A stretch of DNA of 64,000 nt, taken from contig CATNEN010000039.1 of the NCBI GenBank assembly GCA_950097015.1, positions 11,634,001-11,698,000 of the forward strand, in the 5' to 3' direction. Under the pieces are notes generated by a model. The model did not search any database. It saw only the letters and a program-made list of their open reading frames with translations, and was not told where the DNA came from. Source of the stretch: Macrostomum hystrix (Eukaryota > Platyhelminthes > Macrostomidae). Of the stretch, positions 1 through 10,800 are shown piece after piece. The position numbers and the translations under genes were made by a program. Position 1 is the first letter of the stretch. Every line of letters begins with the position of its first letter.

Positions 1-104
1 GCTTGAGTCTGTCTTCAATACAGAAGAAGATACGCAACTGTCAGAAGCGAATCGTCAAATGTGCTTCCAGTTGAAAGCAGGGAATTGTAGACTGATAAGA
101 AATA

Positions 105-338
105 ATAATAACTGCAGGAGGGCTGCGGGCAATGGCACATCATTTGGTGTCACTTGACCCTCAGCCAGCGAGGAGGCAATTCTGACTCCTGAGCACACAC
201 TGTTAAATACGAGCTAGGTACCAGCATCAGCTGGGGTAATTGATGGTGGGTGTGGCGTCCCCCCTGTCCATGGACTGAACAGCCCTACAACAGCTGTACT
301 GCGCATTCAGATCTGCTCAATATCAATTATTATTATTA
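105..338. mobile_element. Composite SINE fragment: antisense SINE-A tail joined to sense SINE-B tail
   Basis: Bases 105-205 match the 3' part of the SINE-A copy at 11554-11865 in antisense (the stretch from GCAGGAGGGCTGCGGGCAAT to CTGAGCACACAC). From about 205 the sequence changes to the 3' part of the SINE-B copy at 61185-61475 in sense (GTACCAGCATCAGCTGG, then the GGTGTGGCGTCCCCCCTGTCC block), ending in an ATT-rich tail. No tRNA head of either family is present, so both pieces are truncated. Confidence 0.7.
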
Positions 339-507
339 AGTTAAAGTAAAAAAAGTTAAATTAGATTAATAAAATTATCTTTCACATTTGTTATATTATA
401 TTTTTATTTATTATTTACCAAACAATACAAACAGATAATGCAACTTTGTTTGAACCATATATTTACTACTAGAGTTTGTCATTCTGACAAGTAGTCATCG
501 ACGCGCA

Positions 508-1678
508 TTATATCCGGTCTCCACTGGAAATGCTAGAACTCGAACTGCTATTGTCTTCGCCGAAGCGGCAGGCAAAATAATTCAGTAGGCCATAATATGT
601 TCCGGTGGCTAGCAGGGTCGCCAGACGGCAATAACTAGTCAGGTAAAGGTAGGTGGCGGCCTTTGGTGTACACTGGCCGCACTGATAAGAGAATTGTAGC
701 CTAGGAAAGGCTGAGCAGGTGTGTGCTAAGCTAAATAGCATTACAATTGTTGCCATGCTGCTGTGCACCACTGTATTGCCAGTCGCTAGCCATTGCGTCA
801 GCACCACGCTTAGGCAGAACAGGCAGCCAGTGACGCCGCTAACTAGCACGGACATGCCGGCTGATGGATTTGAGCACAGCCATTCCTGATTCATACTCGT
901 CATATTAAATCCTGTTGAATCGAGTTTTAAGGTGTCCATCATTATGAAATATATGGTCAGGATTGCGTTGCTAGTTCGAAAAAATTGAGAACTTTAGGAA
1001 TGTTACATGTAGTTTTTTACAAGGGTTTTCTCGAGACCTGGTCGATGAATAGATTATTTTCCTTCCCTCCCGTTTTTATTACCCTATTTTGTTATGGTCA
1101 ATCTTCCATTTCATCTCAATGAACAATGTACATCCCACGGGCAGGCGGGACCGTACAACAATCCTACGTCGGCTGACGTTCATGACATCACGTCACGTGA
1201 CTGAACTACTGAACGTACAGAGAGGGACCACAATGAGACTCCAATCATCAGCGCACTTTGATCTTAAAATGACAACTCTTACCAGTGGCAATGTCGGCCA
1301 CGCCCAGAGACAAATCGGCGACGGCCACAAAGCAGGCGATGATGCCAAGGAAATTATTCATCGCCTGAAAGATCCGCAAGCTGGAGATTGGAACTCCCGA
1401 CACTCGACGTGGAGGTGTCTGGATCAACTCGCCAAGATCCACGCTGAGCTCGAGTTGATTCGCATTTGAAGCGACTGCGGCATGACCGGACATCGGGACA
1501 GCCTGGACCGCTTCGATGAACTGGGCATTAGCGCTTCTGCTTCGCTGCTGCTGCTGCAAATTCTGCTCCTTGCTAGGCAATAAAAAATTACTAGCCGAAG
1601 CTTGACGGCGTCGCGACTGCGTGACACACGCTTGTCCAAGTAGAGGCTGATTGACGACTAAATCTGAGGCTGTTATCA

Positions 1679-1713
<35 letters not shown>

Positions 1714-2390
1714 GGATTTTGCTGCTGCTGCTGATGCTGCTGCTGCAGATTTTGCTGCTGCTGAGGCTGAGGCTGCGGTGGCTGCTGTGGATGCTGTAAC
1801 GTATGGTCTTGCTGCTGTCTAGGCTGCTGCTGCGGCTGCGGATTTTGCTGCTGCTGCTGCGGCTGTGGTGGCTGCTGTAGCTGCTGTAACGGATGCTCTT
1901 GCTGCTGTCTAGGCTGCTGCGGCTGTGGCTGAGGCTGCGGCTGCGTTGGCTGCTGTAGCTGCTGTAACGGATGGTCTTGCTGCTGCGGCTGCGGAATTTG
2001 CTGCTGCAGCTGCTGAGGCTGCGATGGCTGCTTTTGCTTCTGTAACGGATGCTCTTGCTGCTGCCTAGGCTGCTGCTGCTGCGGCTGCGGATTTTGCTGC
2101 TGCTGCTGCTGCTGCGGCTGTGGTGGCTGCTTTTGCTGCTGTAACGGCTGCTCTTGCTGCTGCCTAGGCTGCTGCTGCTGCGGCTGCGGATTTTGCTGCT
2201 GCTGCTGCTGCTGCGGCTGTGGTGGCTGCTTTTGCTGCTGTAACGGCTGCTCTTGCTGCTGCTTAGGCTGCTGCGGTTGCGGCTTCGGCTGCGGCTTCGA
2301 TGGCTGCTGTAGCTGCTGTAACGAATGCTCTTGCTGCTGCCTAGGCTGCTGCTGCTTCTGCTGTGGCTGTCTACTAGCTAGACGACGCAT
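508..2390 (-). CDS. PolyQ/proline-rich protein with four-pass membrane domain (2 exons)
   Basis: Exons are read as 2390-1283 and 911-508, with donor CTG|GTAAGA and acceptor CAACAG|GA. The join keeps frame and predicts 503 residues. Residues 1-230 are mostly Q and P in imperfect repeats. A short basic stretch follows (QSRRRQ near 260). Four hydrophobic segments then lie near 342-366, 388-412, 420-439 and 454-483. The first segment sits at the exon 1 end and the other three in exon 2, which is the best support for the join. An NMT sequon lies near residue 372 and the C-terminus is Ser-rich. On the minus strand the stop is TAA at 510-508, and an AATAAA lies near 403-408. I do not recognise the family. 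A four-helix membrane protein (claudin, MARVEL or MS4A-like topology) is possible but no signature motif was seen. The polyQ part alone could be length-polymorphic. The splice join is inference. Confidence 0.6.
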
Positions 2391-3825
2391 TTTAAATTGG
2401 ACTAACGTGAGGATAACTGTGGTAGCCTATAAATGCTTATCCTAAAATCTTACTTGTGGTTGATTCACGCAAATTGAACACTCTCACTCAAAATAACCCA
2501 AAGCTGGAATTACTAAGGCAGGTTACGGCCATAGAGGTGTATTCGAGGTAAATAATTTTCAAATATAAAAAAAAGCAATACTAGTGCTCAAATTAAACTA
2601 AATAAACTTCAAGCGCTTTTATGTAAATTTTTTTCGAAGGCTTATTATCTATATAAAAATGAAAGTGGGAGGCTTAATTTCTGCCACTTTATGCAAATGC
2701 CGATAACACAAAATCTCAGTTCATAGTTTCAGTGGCGCACCGAATATATAGATGACGCTCGATATATATTGTACAAAATTAGGCTAGTATAGTTTTCTTC
2801 ACAAAAAATATTTTAACATTAATATACAATTGCTTCGGGTCAATGAAATTAACAACGAGTGCAATTAGCACACAGCCATCGGATTTTGCTGGTAAAAATA
2901 AACGAAGGAAGTAGAAAAAATGTTAATACGTATTAAAAAAGGTTTCTTAAATAAACAACGCGCTGACAAAATTGCAGGCAAACGGGCGAATCAAGCTGTG
3001 GCAACAAAAAAAGGCCATATGTTGAAGTGACGAGAATATAAACACACCTTGACAGTATGGCTTAAAAGGCGTATTTTGAAGAAATGATATATATTTTATA
3101 GTTCTTGTCTAAGACATCATTGGCTTACAAGGTACATTTACTATATTTACTAGCTGTCTAAAAATCTGAGAGACTTAAAACAAAGGCATCCAACGGAGAC
3201 AATTACGTAATTGACAGAACAAAATACTCTAGCAGACACAGTAAAACTGTTAATGATATTTTTGCATTAAAAGCAAGGAAGATAGGTTTGCAATTTTTTA
3301 TGTGCATTTAGTACTTAAGTTTTTGTTTAACTACTTAAAGTTCTTTTTTTCGCACAGTTCTAAAATTTTGTTTTCTCGCAACTTTTTTAACTCACACAAA
3401 GCTGCACAATTCCGGGTTTTAAACCCTGTGACCCTGCGTTTAGTTGTAAAAACATACACAGTTATTGTGTCAAATAGAGCACTGCTTAGCATGCGAAAAT
3501 ACAATAATGGAAGGTGATGTAAGTGATTTTTCTTTGCATTGACTCTAAGAAGAAGTTTTTTGTAAGGATTAGCTTATGTTGTCATCAACATTTAACTTTC
3601 TACTCTGGCCAATATTTTCCTTTTATTTTCAAGGCTCTATGAAGCTTAAATTTGTTCATGTCTAGTTAACATTTATTTAACTTGTTAATTTTTTTATCAT
3701 GTTCTCTTAAAAAACATAGCCAACTTACTCTACCTTGACTCTAGTCTGGATTTTGGCGTCCCTGGTATGCACACTGAAATAATATTCTCTATTTTTTATT
3801 TATATGCCAAGAACGACTCTTGGTG

Positions 3826-3872
3826 TACGAGTCTTGCTGCTGCCTAGGCTGCTGCTGCAGCTGCGGATTTGG
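3826..3872 (-). repeat. Short duplicate of the polyQ coding repeat
   Basis: Roughly 47 bp resemble the stretch at about 2050-2100 inside the polyQ exon (CTTGCTGCTGCCTAGGCTGC followed by a GCTGCGG run and GGATTT). It is isolated in AT-rich intergenic DNA with no flanking similarity. It reads as Q/P/R codons on the minus strand like its parent, but no ORF surrounds it. Confidence 0.55.
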
Positions 3873-3962
3873 CTCCAAAAAAGTGAAAGCCAATACTCAT
3901 CAAAGACACCAAACAAAAGAAATCAGAATAATAAATGAAATGAAGAAAGGAAGTGCTTATTC

Positions 3963-4607
3963 CCATGGTCCCATGCCAATAATTTCAATTTTATCCACAC
4001 AGATCCATGCCAATAATTTTCTGCTTATCCACATGGCAGCTTGTATGAATAGGTCTACTTTCAAGTCCCTACCTATTCTTCTCTGAGCATTAGGCTTTTG
4101 CTTCAGAGTATAGTGTATAGTGTACACTATCAATGCATAGTGTAAAAGAATAACAATGATGTATAATATGTGTGACAAGTTTGGTGCTGACTGGAATTCT
4201 GCTGGTTGACTCGTATGATTTTCTTTGATAGGGGCTAGACTTTACTTTTTAAGTCAATACAATTCAAATGAAAACACGTAACGATATCAAAATATTTAGT
4301 GAGTTGTTATTAAAATAATTAAAAAGGATGACATTAATGTTGGTTAATGAATGTGTAGGTTGAAATATAGAACACTGTCGTAACACTGGCAACTTTGTCG
4401 ATCTATTGGCTCGAGGGTTCAACAAAACATTCAAACCTGAAAGGGATTTGTTTCAAAGAACAGAACCATGTGGATAAAGTTGAAATTAATGGCACAGCAT
4501 ATTTATATAAAGAGTTTTAGACCTATTCATACAAGCTGCCATGTGGATAAGCAGAAAATTATCGGCACGGGTCCATGTGGATAAAATTGAAATTAACGGC
4601 ACGGCAT
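3963..4607. repeat. Inverted repeat pair (~90-bp arms) with internal direct repeats
   Basis: The reverse complement of 3963-4055 matches 4518-4607 with few changes (both contain CAAGCTGCCATGTGGATAAG and GATAAAATTGAAATTA). A third related copy lies directly upstream of the right arm (4466-4535). There is no coding content between the arms. The layout could be a non-autonomous foldback or MITE-like element, or a local inverted duplication; no target-site duplication was confirmed. Confidence 0.55.
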
Positions 4608-6685
4608 ATTTATATAAAGAGTTTTAGACCTATTCATCAGAATAGAAATATTCATTATATCATTCATCATTATTCTGATCAGACCTATTCATTAAGCATA
4701 GTAGTAGTCTGTCAGTAAACAAACCTGAAGTTCATATTTAAATGTTAGCTACCAATGATTGCAAGGAGTGTAGGTTAAAATAGTGTGCTTTGAACAATGT
4801 GTTTCAAACAACAATTGGTTTCATCCTCCTCTAAGTATTATTGATCTCTTCAGGAGATCTCTTCAATAAATCTTAGCTACTAGGAGTAGCTGATGCGCAA
4901 TGACTCTTTAGCCAGTTATTTACATAAATGTCCCATATAAAATAGCTCAATGGAGGACCATTTATTTGAATTCATAATAGATGCTCAATGTTGACAGATG
5001 TTAACTGTGTTCTTCTCTCATATGCTGTATGTTTATTAATGAAAATCCTCATTCTGCATCAGCTGTAGAAAGTTAGCACCACCTGAATACATTTTGAATT
5101 CTAGGCATCCATCCAATTGTCTGTACTCCCAGAATGAAATAGAACTTTTAAGCTTCTTGGCACATAATTCATTCTTGTGAGCTAAATTAAGCTATGAATG
5201 AGTACGTGAAACTGGCCAGATATTTTTCCTTGGGGAATTCCTCCCACTGTGCTTGGCTCAAATGTGAGTCAGTATCAGACAATACTGCTTTAATTTCCAC
5301 GAATAGCCACAGGTTTTTACAAGGCCGGTTGCTGTAGCTTTGCTTTCATTGTCAAGTTGTTGGAGACTTCTGATTCTACTCATTGAATCCAACATGCCAT
5401 CTAAAGTCACTTAATGTCTCAGCAAGAGAAACCTTATGCTTTACAGCATGACTCATGTAGAATTTGTGAAGCAAGTTTATGTGTGTATCCTGGCATTGCA
5501 TAAATTTTCAAAGGCATGATACATAATACATAAATTGGAAGCTCCAATTTATGTGCAGCACAATGGTGTTGGATGAAATCGTCTCTTGACCATAGTTTTA
5601 GCAAACTTGTAAGTCCAACTCAACTCCCTGTCATCACAGATAGTCTTAGCAAAACAACTGTCACAATACTATCTTGAGTAAATAAATATATTAGCCTTGA
5701 AGTTTTGTAGCACTCTCACTTCTAAGGCCATCAGTCTCAGTGTCCGAATCTGAGTCCAAATTAATAGCTGTATGTGGTTGTTGGATCCATGCTTCAGTAT
5801 CAGCATCAGCTGATGGGCAAGATTCTATAGCAATATATACAACATGAGCATTGCGCCATAGTACAAATTCTGTCTCAAGGTGCCTATAGTTTCTTCATTT
5901 ATTTAAATAACAGCTTGTATTTCAGCTGACATTACTCCAGAGTTGTTGCATATGCACCACAAATTTCAATTTCTGCATTCTGCACGGTTAGATCTTTATT
6001 AGAAGCAACAACCTCTGGATTTTGCACTACCATTAACAATCCCACTCTGAGCTTGCTGAACATTGGGATGGTGCTTCTAGTTCCCTTGAATGTGCTGCAG
6101 CTGCACCAGCACCTAATCCCTGGGCAGCACTTACAATTGCTGGTAAATTTTCTTCTAATATCCAATGCATACCAGAACAATCGTTAACTTCTCTTGGTTA
6201 CACAACCAAGTTTCCATTGTATAAAGAGCAATTTATTTTGCTCTTCAGCTGCAGAAAAGGGGGCACCAGTTGATGGAGAAAAGTCTTCATTGCCTTTTTC
6301 ATCTCCATTCATGTGCAGGATTCAGTATATAGACAGGTGCAGGTCTATCTTTAAGTAAAGTATATAATGACTCAAAGAATGTACTTGTTCTGTGTACCTC
6401 TTGAAGAAATGTAATGAGTAAATATAAAGAGACAAATACAACAAAAATGTATACAAAATGGAACAATGACAAAGGCTTCCACTTTTCCACTCTATTAGTC
6501 GGTATATTGACTACAAGTTTTGCAAAAAAATATTATAAACAAAATTCTAAGAAATAAAGAAGATAATCATTTATGTAGGAGTAGGACCTAGTGTTTCTGT
6601 TTTAATAAACCAATTTTAATTTTAAGTCTGTGTGATGCTCGCTTTTTGGTTTTGAGTATAGCCTAGATACCAAGATAGCCTAGAA

Positions 6686-7445
6686 GAGGAGAGGTTGTAG
6701 CCTAGTGGTTAAGGCGTCGGACTCACGACTTGAAGGTCGGGCGTTCGATTCCCGACTCCACTGGACTTGACTTGACCTGCGGACTGGCCGCATACCCTGT
6801 TGAGGTCAAAGGGTGACACCCTTCCCTCAGAGCCGTAGCCAGAGGTACCTGATCATGCACAGGTGCACGAACGCTGTGGACTGGCCGCATACCCTGTTAA
6901 GGTCAAAGGGTGACACCTTTCCCTCCAGCCCGGGCCTAGAGGTACCCAGTTTGGCCAGAGGCCCTGGATGGGTCATCCAGCGCTGTTTCCCATTCTGTCC
7001 GGCTGCCCTAGGGTCAGCCTTGAACACTCACGGGACGTGTACCCATGGGTCAGCTGACGGGACAGCGTGGAGGGATTCCTGCACCCGAAGGCACAGGGCA
7101 TCCTCCTGCCAAGCCTGCTTAAAAAGCGACTGCAGGTGTGAGGCATCGCAGACCTTAGCCCGTGGGCCTGGACTGACTCATACCTCACAGGCGCTGTGTC
7201 CCGCCGGTGCGAGCGACTCCACTGGAACAATTTGCATCCTTTAGCAAGACACTTAACTCTGCATTGCTTCAGTTCACCCAGCTGTTAAATGGGTACCAGC
7301 ATCAGCTGGGATAATTGAAGGTGGGTGTGGCGTCCCCCCAGTCCGTGGACTGAACAGCTGTACGCAGCCTTCAGATGCGCCGCGCATTAGCTGCAGCTGT
7401 GCTGTCGGCTGCACATCTGACCCAATTGGGGCAGGTGTAATCAAT
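6686..7445 (+). mobile_element. SINE-B copy (tRNA-derived) interrupted by a ~460-bp insertion
   Basis: The head is tRNA-like. It has an A box TAGCCTAGTGG near 6699 and a B-box-like CGTTCGATTCC at 6742-6752, followed by CGACTCCACTGGA. The body resumes at 7214 with the same 13 bases and continues as in the intact copy at 61185-61475 (GCAAGACACTTAACTCTGC, then GTACCAGCATCAGCTGG), ending in an ATT repeat. The intervening 6766-7213 is GC-rich and absent from the other copy. This element is transcribed by Pol III in principle and has no ORF. Confidence 0.8.
6766..7226. mobile_element. GC-rich insertion inside SINE-B flanked by 13-bp direct repeats
   Basis: CGACTCCACTGGA occurs at 6753-6765 and again at 7214-7226, bracketing about 450 bp missing from the other SINE-B copy. 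The insert contains an imperfect internal duplication (CTGGCCGCATACCCTGTT at about 6785 and again at about 6881, both followed by GGTCAAAGGGTGACACC). It has no terminal inverted repeat or tail that I can see, and short ORFs in it look spurious. A transposed unit with target duplication and a SINE subfamily that gained a tandem block are both possible. Confidence 0.55.
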
Positions 7446-7868
7446 TATTATTATTATTATTATTACTACGAGTAGATACCAAATTAGCTGTTCGTCTCTA
7501 GAAATTTAAATTTAATTCTAAGTTCCAGCAGAAGTACTATCACCAATGTAAAGAAATGTATTATTAAATTAGTAAGTTTTTTATGTAATATCCAATGCTC
7601 TTGCAGCTAAATTTGACAAAAGTTTTAGCTCACATGTAAAAAAATCAAAACAAAATGTATACTCTATATATAGCAGACCTATATCTATTGGCTATATATT
7701 TATTGTTTTCATTTTTTGTAAGAAATAAATGCTCAGTACTATCTAAAAATTGTTGTTTGGTTAGGAGATGTGTTTTTTAGGGTTTTCTTCATGTTTACCA
7801 CAACAAATTTAAATTATAAATAGTGGAAAATATATGCATTAAAACATTATATATTGTTTTAGAACATA
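7446..7868 (+). other. AT-rich upstream region of the nucleoporin gene
   Basis: This lies between the SINE-B tail and the first ATG of the nucleoporin. It is AT-rich with no ORF and presumably contains the promoter and 5' UTR. No clear TATA box or initiator could be singled out among many AT runs. Confidence 0.3.
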
Positions 7869-10800
7869 ATGAAGCGCCTGACATCATATCTGGTGCCATC
7901 GTTTGTGTCTAACGCCCTGACGCCTGGTAGGCGGAACGGATCAAACTCTTCTAGCCAACTTAATGACAATCACGTTACAAGTAATGCTCACGGACAGGTA
8001 AATCGGTGCTTGTTTGCTATCTACATGGTCAATTTCTATGATAATCTTAAAAAACACTATATTACTGAAATAAATAGAATCTAACATCGGCTGAAGGTCT
8101 AGCGCAGCAGCAGCAGCAGCAGTCAGCTGTCGCGTCTTTAACAGCCGCACCGAATCTTGGCAAGCCGCAGCGTCAATCATCGCCAACGGAGGCCGATTCT
8201 CAGCAGATGCCGAAGCGACGGCGAGGCCTCGGTGGCACTCCCGCGGCTGATGACGTCGTCACTGCCTGCCCCAGCGCCGGCAATCCAGCCGGCCAACTCT
8301 GGTCCTCGTCGGCGTCGTTTTCTAATTTCAACGCCAGCGTCGGTGGTGGCAAGCGTCGCTGCGTTTTAGACGACGAATTTAGCGGTTTGAGCAGTGCGGC
8401 CAAGCGGTCTAGAACTATGCTGGCCTCGCCAACGCAGCAGTATCATCATCCTCATTATTCAACCTCTTTATCCCTGTTCTATGCTGGCCGAACTGGCTAT
8501 GGCGGTGGTTACAACGCACAAGTGCCTGGTCGGTCTGTCCGGGTTACACCGATGCAGTTGGAGCCTCACTGCGAAGGCTTCTCCAACCAGCAGCAGCAGC
8601 AGCAGCAGTTGGTTACGCCGACTGCAAAGAAGATTCTGGACTCTCTGGATCGTCTGTCAACGCCGCTAGTTGACGCCAGGCGAATGCCCCAATCATCTGC
8701 GTCGGCGCAATTTTCACCGGCTGCGGGCGCCGACGCAACCGGATCGGCGGCGCCAACAGCCGCCGCATTTGTTGCTCCCTATCGCGTCGCCTACAGGCGC
8801 AGATTTCACGCAGCCGGTGCCAGTGTTGGAACTCCGCCGACCCGCGGCCAGCAGCAGCAGCCGGCTAGTGCCTCCATCGCTGCTGATAGTTTCAGAAGTC
8901 GCGACCTGAGTGTGCCACCGACTGCAGCTTCAAATCAAGTGAGAAGGCCGAAGATAATTGAAGACGAGACACCTTTGTCGGCGATGGAGTTTCAGTTCTC
9001 GGCACCGATTTATCGGGGCGGACAGTCAAACAAAATTTCAGCTAATAGCTGGCAGTGCCTTGACTGCTTTGTAACTAACGCACCTGGTGCCATCGCTTGC
9101 ATATCTTGCTCTGTTGCTAATAAGCCAACTTCTGTCGCTAAGCCATCGTCGGCTTCCACTGCCGCTGTTGCCGCATCGTCGGCTTCCACTGCCGCTGTTG
9201 CCGCATCGTCGGCTTCCACTGCCGCTGTTGCCGCATCGTCGGCTTCCACTGCCGCTGTTACCGCATCGTCGGCTTCTACAGCTTCGACCTCAGATTGGCG
9301 CTGCAACACCTGTATGTGCACTAGTCCTGCGAGCTCACAGGTGTGCATTGTCTGCCAGGAGAAACGACCAGCGCCTATAGGAATTCCGTCATCAGCTACC
9401 ACCACAAGCAGTACAAATAGTATTGGTATTAATAATAGTGTCACCGTAGCTAAGTCTGCTAATGTTGCTAATAGCTCAGAAGTTTCCTCAGCTAGCGGTG
9501 AATGGCGCTGCAACACCTGTATGTGTACTAGCCCTGCTAGCTCGCAGGTGTGCGTCGTCTGTCAGGAGAAGCGACCCGGAGCCAGCGCTTCTCTTGCACC
9601 ATCTGAAGGTATGACTAAACGGCCAAGCTTTATCGATCGCGGACCAGCAACTGCTCCGATATTTTCTATGTTCTCGCAGCAGCAGCAGCAGAACCAGGTA
9701 ACCAATGTATCGAAGTGGCAGTGCGACACTTGCCTAGTTGAGAATGTGGCGTCTGTTAGTCGTTGCGTTGCTTGCGAATCGCCAAAACCAGGCGCTGTTA
9801 TTTCTAAGCCGACCGCATCTGAAGCGGTCGTGCCCAAGGTGAGCTTTGGCGCCCCAACCAATGCCGCCATCGGTAGCGACTCTGGACCGAAGATCAGCTT
9901 TGGCGCTCCGTCTACGGGCGAAGTGGCAATTTCCGGTCAGGGCTTCAGCTTCGGCGGTCAGTCATCAGCTGCTGGTAATTCTAGCGAATCTGCCTCGAAG
10001 ATTAGCTTTGGCATTGCTCCGACTGTCAGCGACGCCGGACCAAAGATTTCTTTCGGCGCTGCATCGACTTCAACTGCCTCCGATCCTGCGACAAAGATTA
10101 TCTTTGGCGCTTCTTCTGGTGTTACTTCGGGCGCTTCGCTGCCGAGCTTCACGTTTGGCACTCCGTCTTCTGTTGCTTCCAGCAATGCTGGAACTATGAA
10201 TAGTTTTGGGGTTCCTTCTGTTGGTGGCGACGCTAGTGCAAAGACTAGTTTTGGAACTCTTGCTACTGGTAGCAATGCTGGAACAAAGACTGGCTTTGGA
10301 TTTGCTTCATCAGTTAGTAGCGATGCTGGAACAAAAGTTTCTTTTGGAATTCCATTAACTGGAAGTGATTCTGGAACAAAGACCGCATTTGGATTAATTC
10401 CATCAACTGGAAGTGATTCTGTAACAAAGAACACCTTTGGAGTAATTCCATCAACTGGAAGTGATTCTGGAACAAAGACCACCTTTGGAGTAATTCCATC
10501 AACTGGAAGTAATACTGGAACAAAGACCGCCTTTGGAATAATTCCATCAACTGGAAGTGATACTGGAACAAATACTGCCTTCGGAATTCCATCAGCTGGC
10601 ATTAGTGCTGGAACAAAGCCTGCCTTTGGAATTCCTTCTGCTAGCAGTGATGCAGGTGCTAAATTTGCCTTTGGCGCAAGTTCAACGGACTCTACGCAGA
10701 AATTTGGTCTGGGCGCTTCGGCTTTGGCTTCCTCGGCGACCCAACTAGGAGCAGAGCCAGCTGCTCAGAAAAGAAGCTTCGGCGCATTGTCCTCTGCGCC

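Larger units (their letters stand above)
2391..6680. other. AT-rich intergenic region with small repeats, no convincing gene
   Basis: No ORF here has recognisable protein character. The stretch holds a short polyQ-like gene fragment (3826-3872), an inverted repeat pair (3963-4055 with 4518-4607) and a direct repeat of about 65 bp (4466-4535 and 4572-4637). The minus strand between about 6260 and 5000 reads in broken peptide-like pieces, interrupted by stops in every frame. It could be a decayed mobile element or gene remnant, but I could not assign a family. Confidence 0.5.

Noticed and set aside
5932-6180. 82-codon Cys-containing ORF on the minus strand
   Set aside because: Surrounding frames are broken and the Cys spacing matches no finger or transposase motif I can name; kept only as part of the unassigned region.
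6690-6763. Possible functional tRNA gene at the SINE-B head (and likewise at 61190)
   Set aside because: A and B boxes are present, but the acceptor stem does not close, and the same head is attached to a repeated body elsewhere.
6813-7244. 143-codon ORF within the SINE-B insertion
   Set aside because: The reverse strand is equally open, it contains the insert's internal duplication, and it runs into SINE sequence; no protein family is recognisable.
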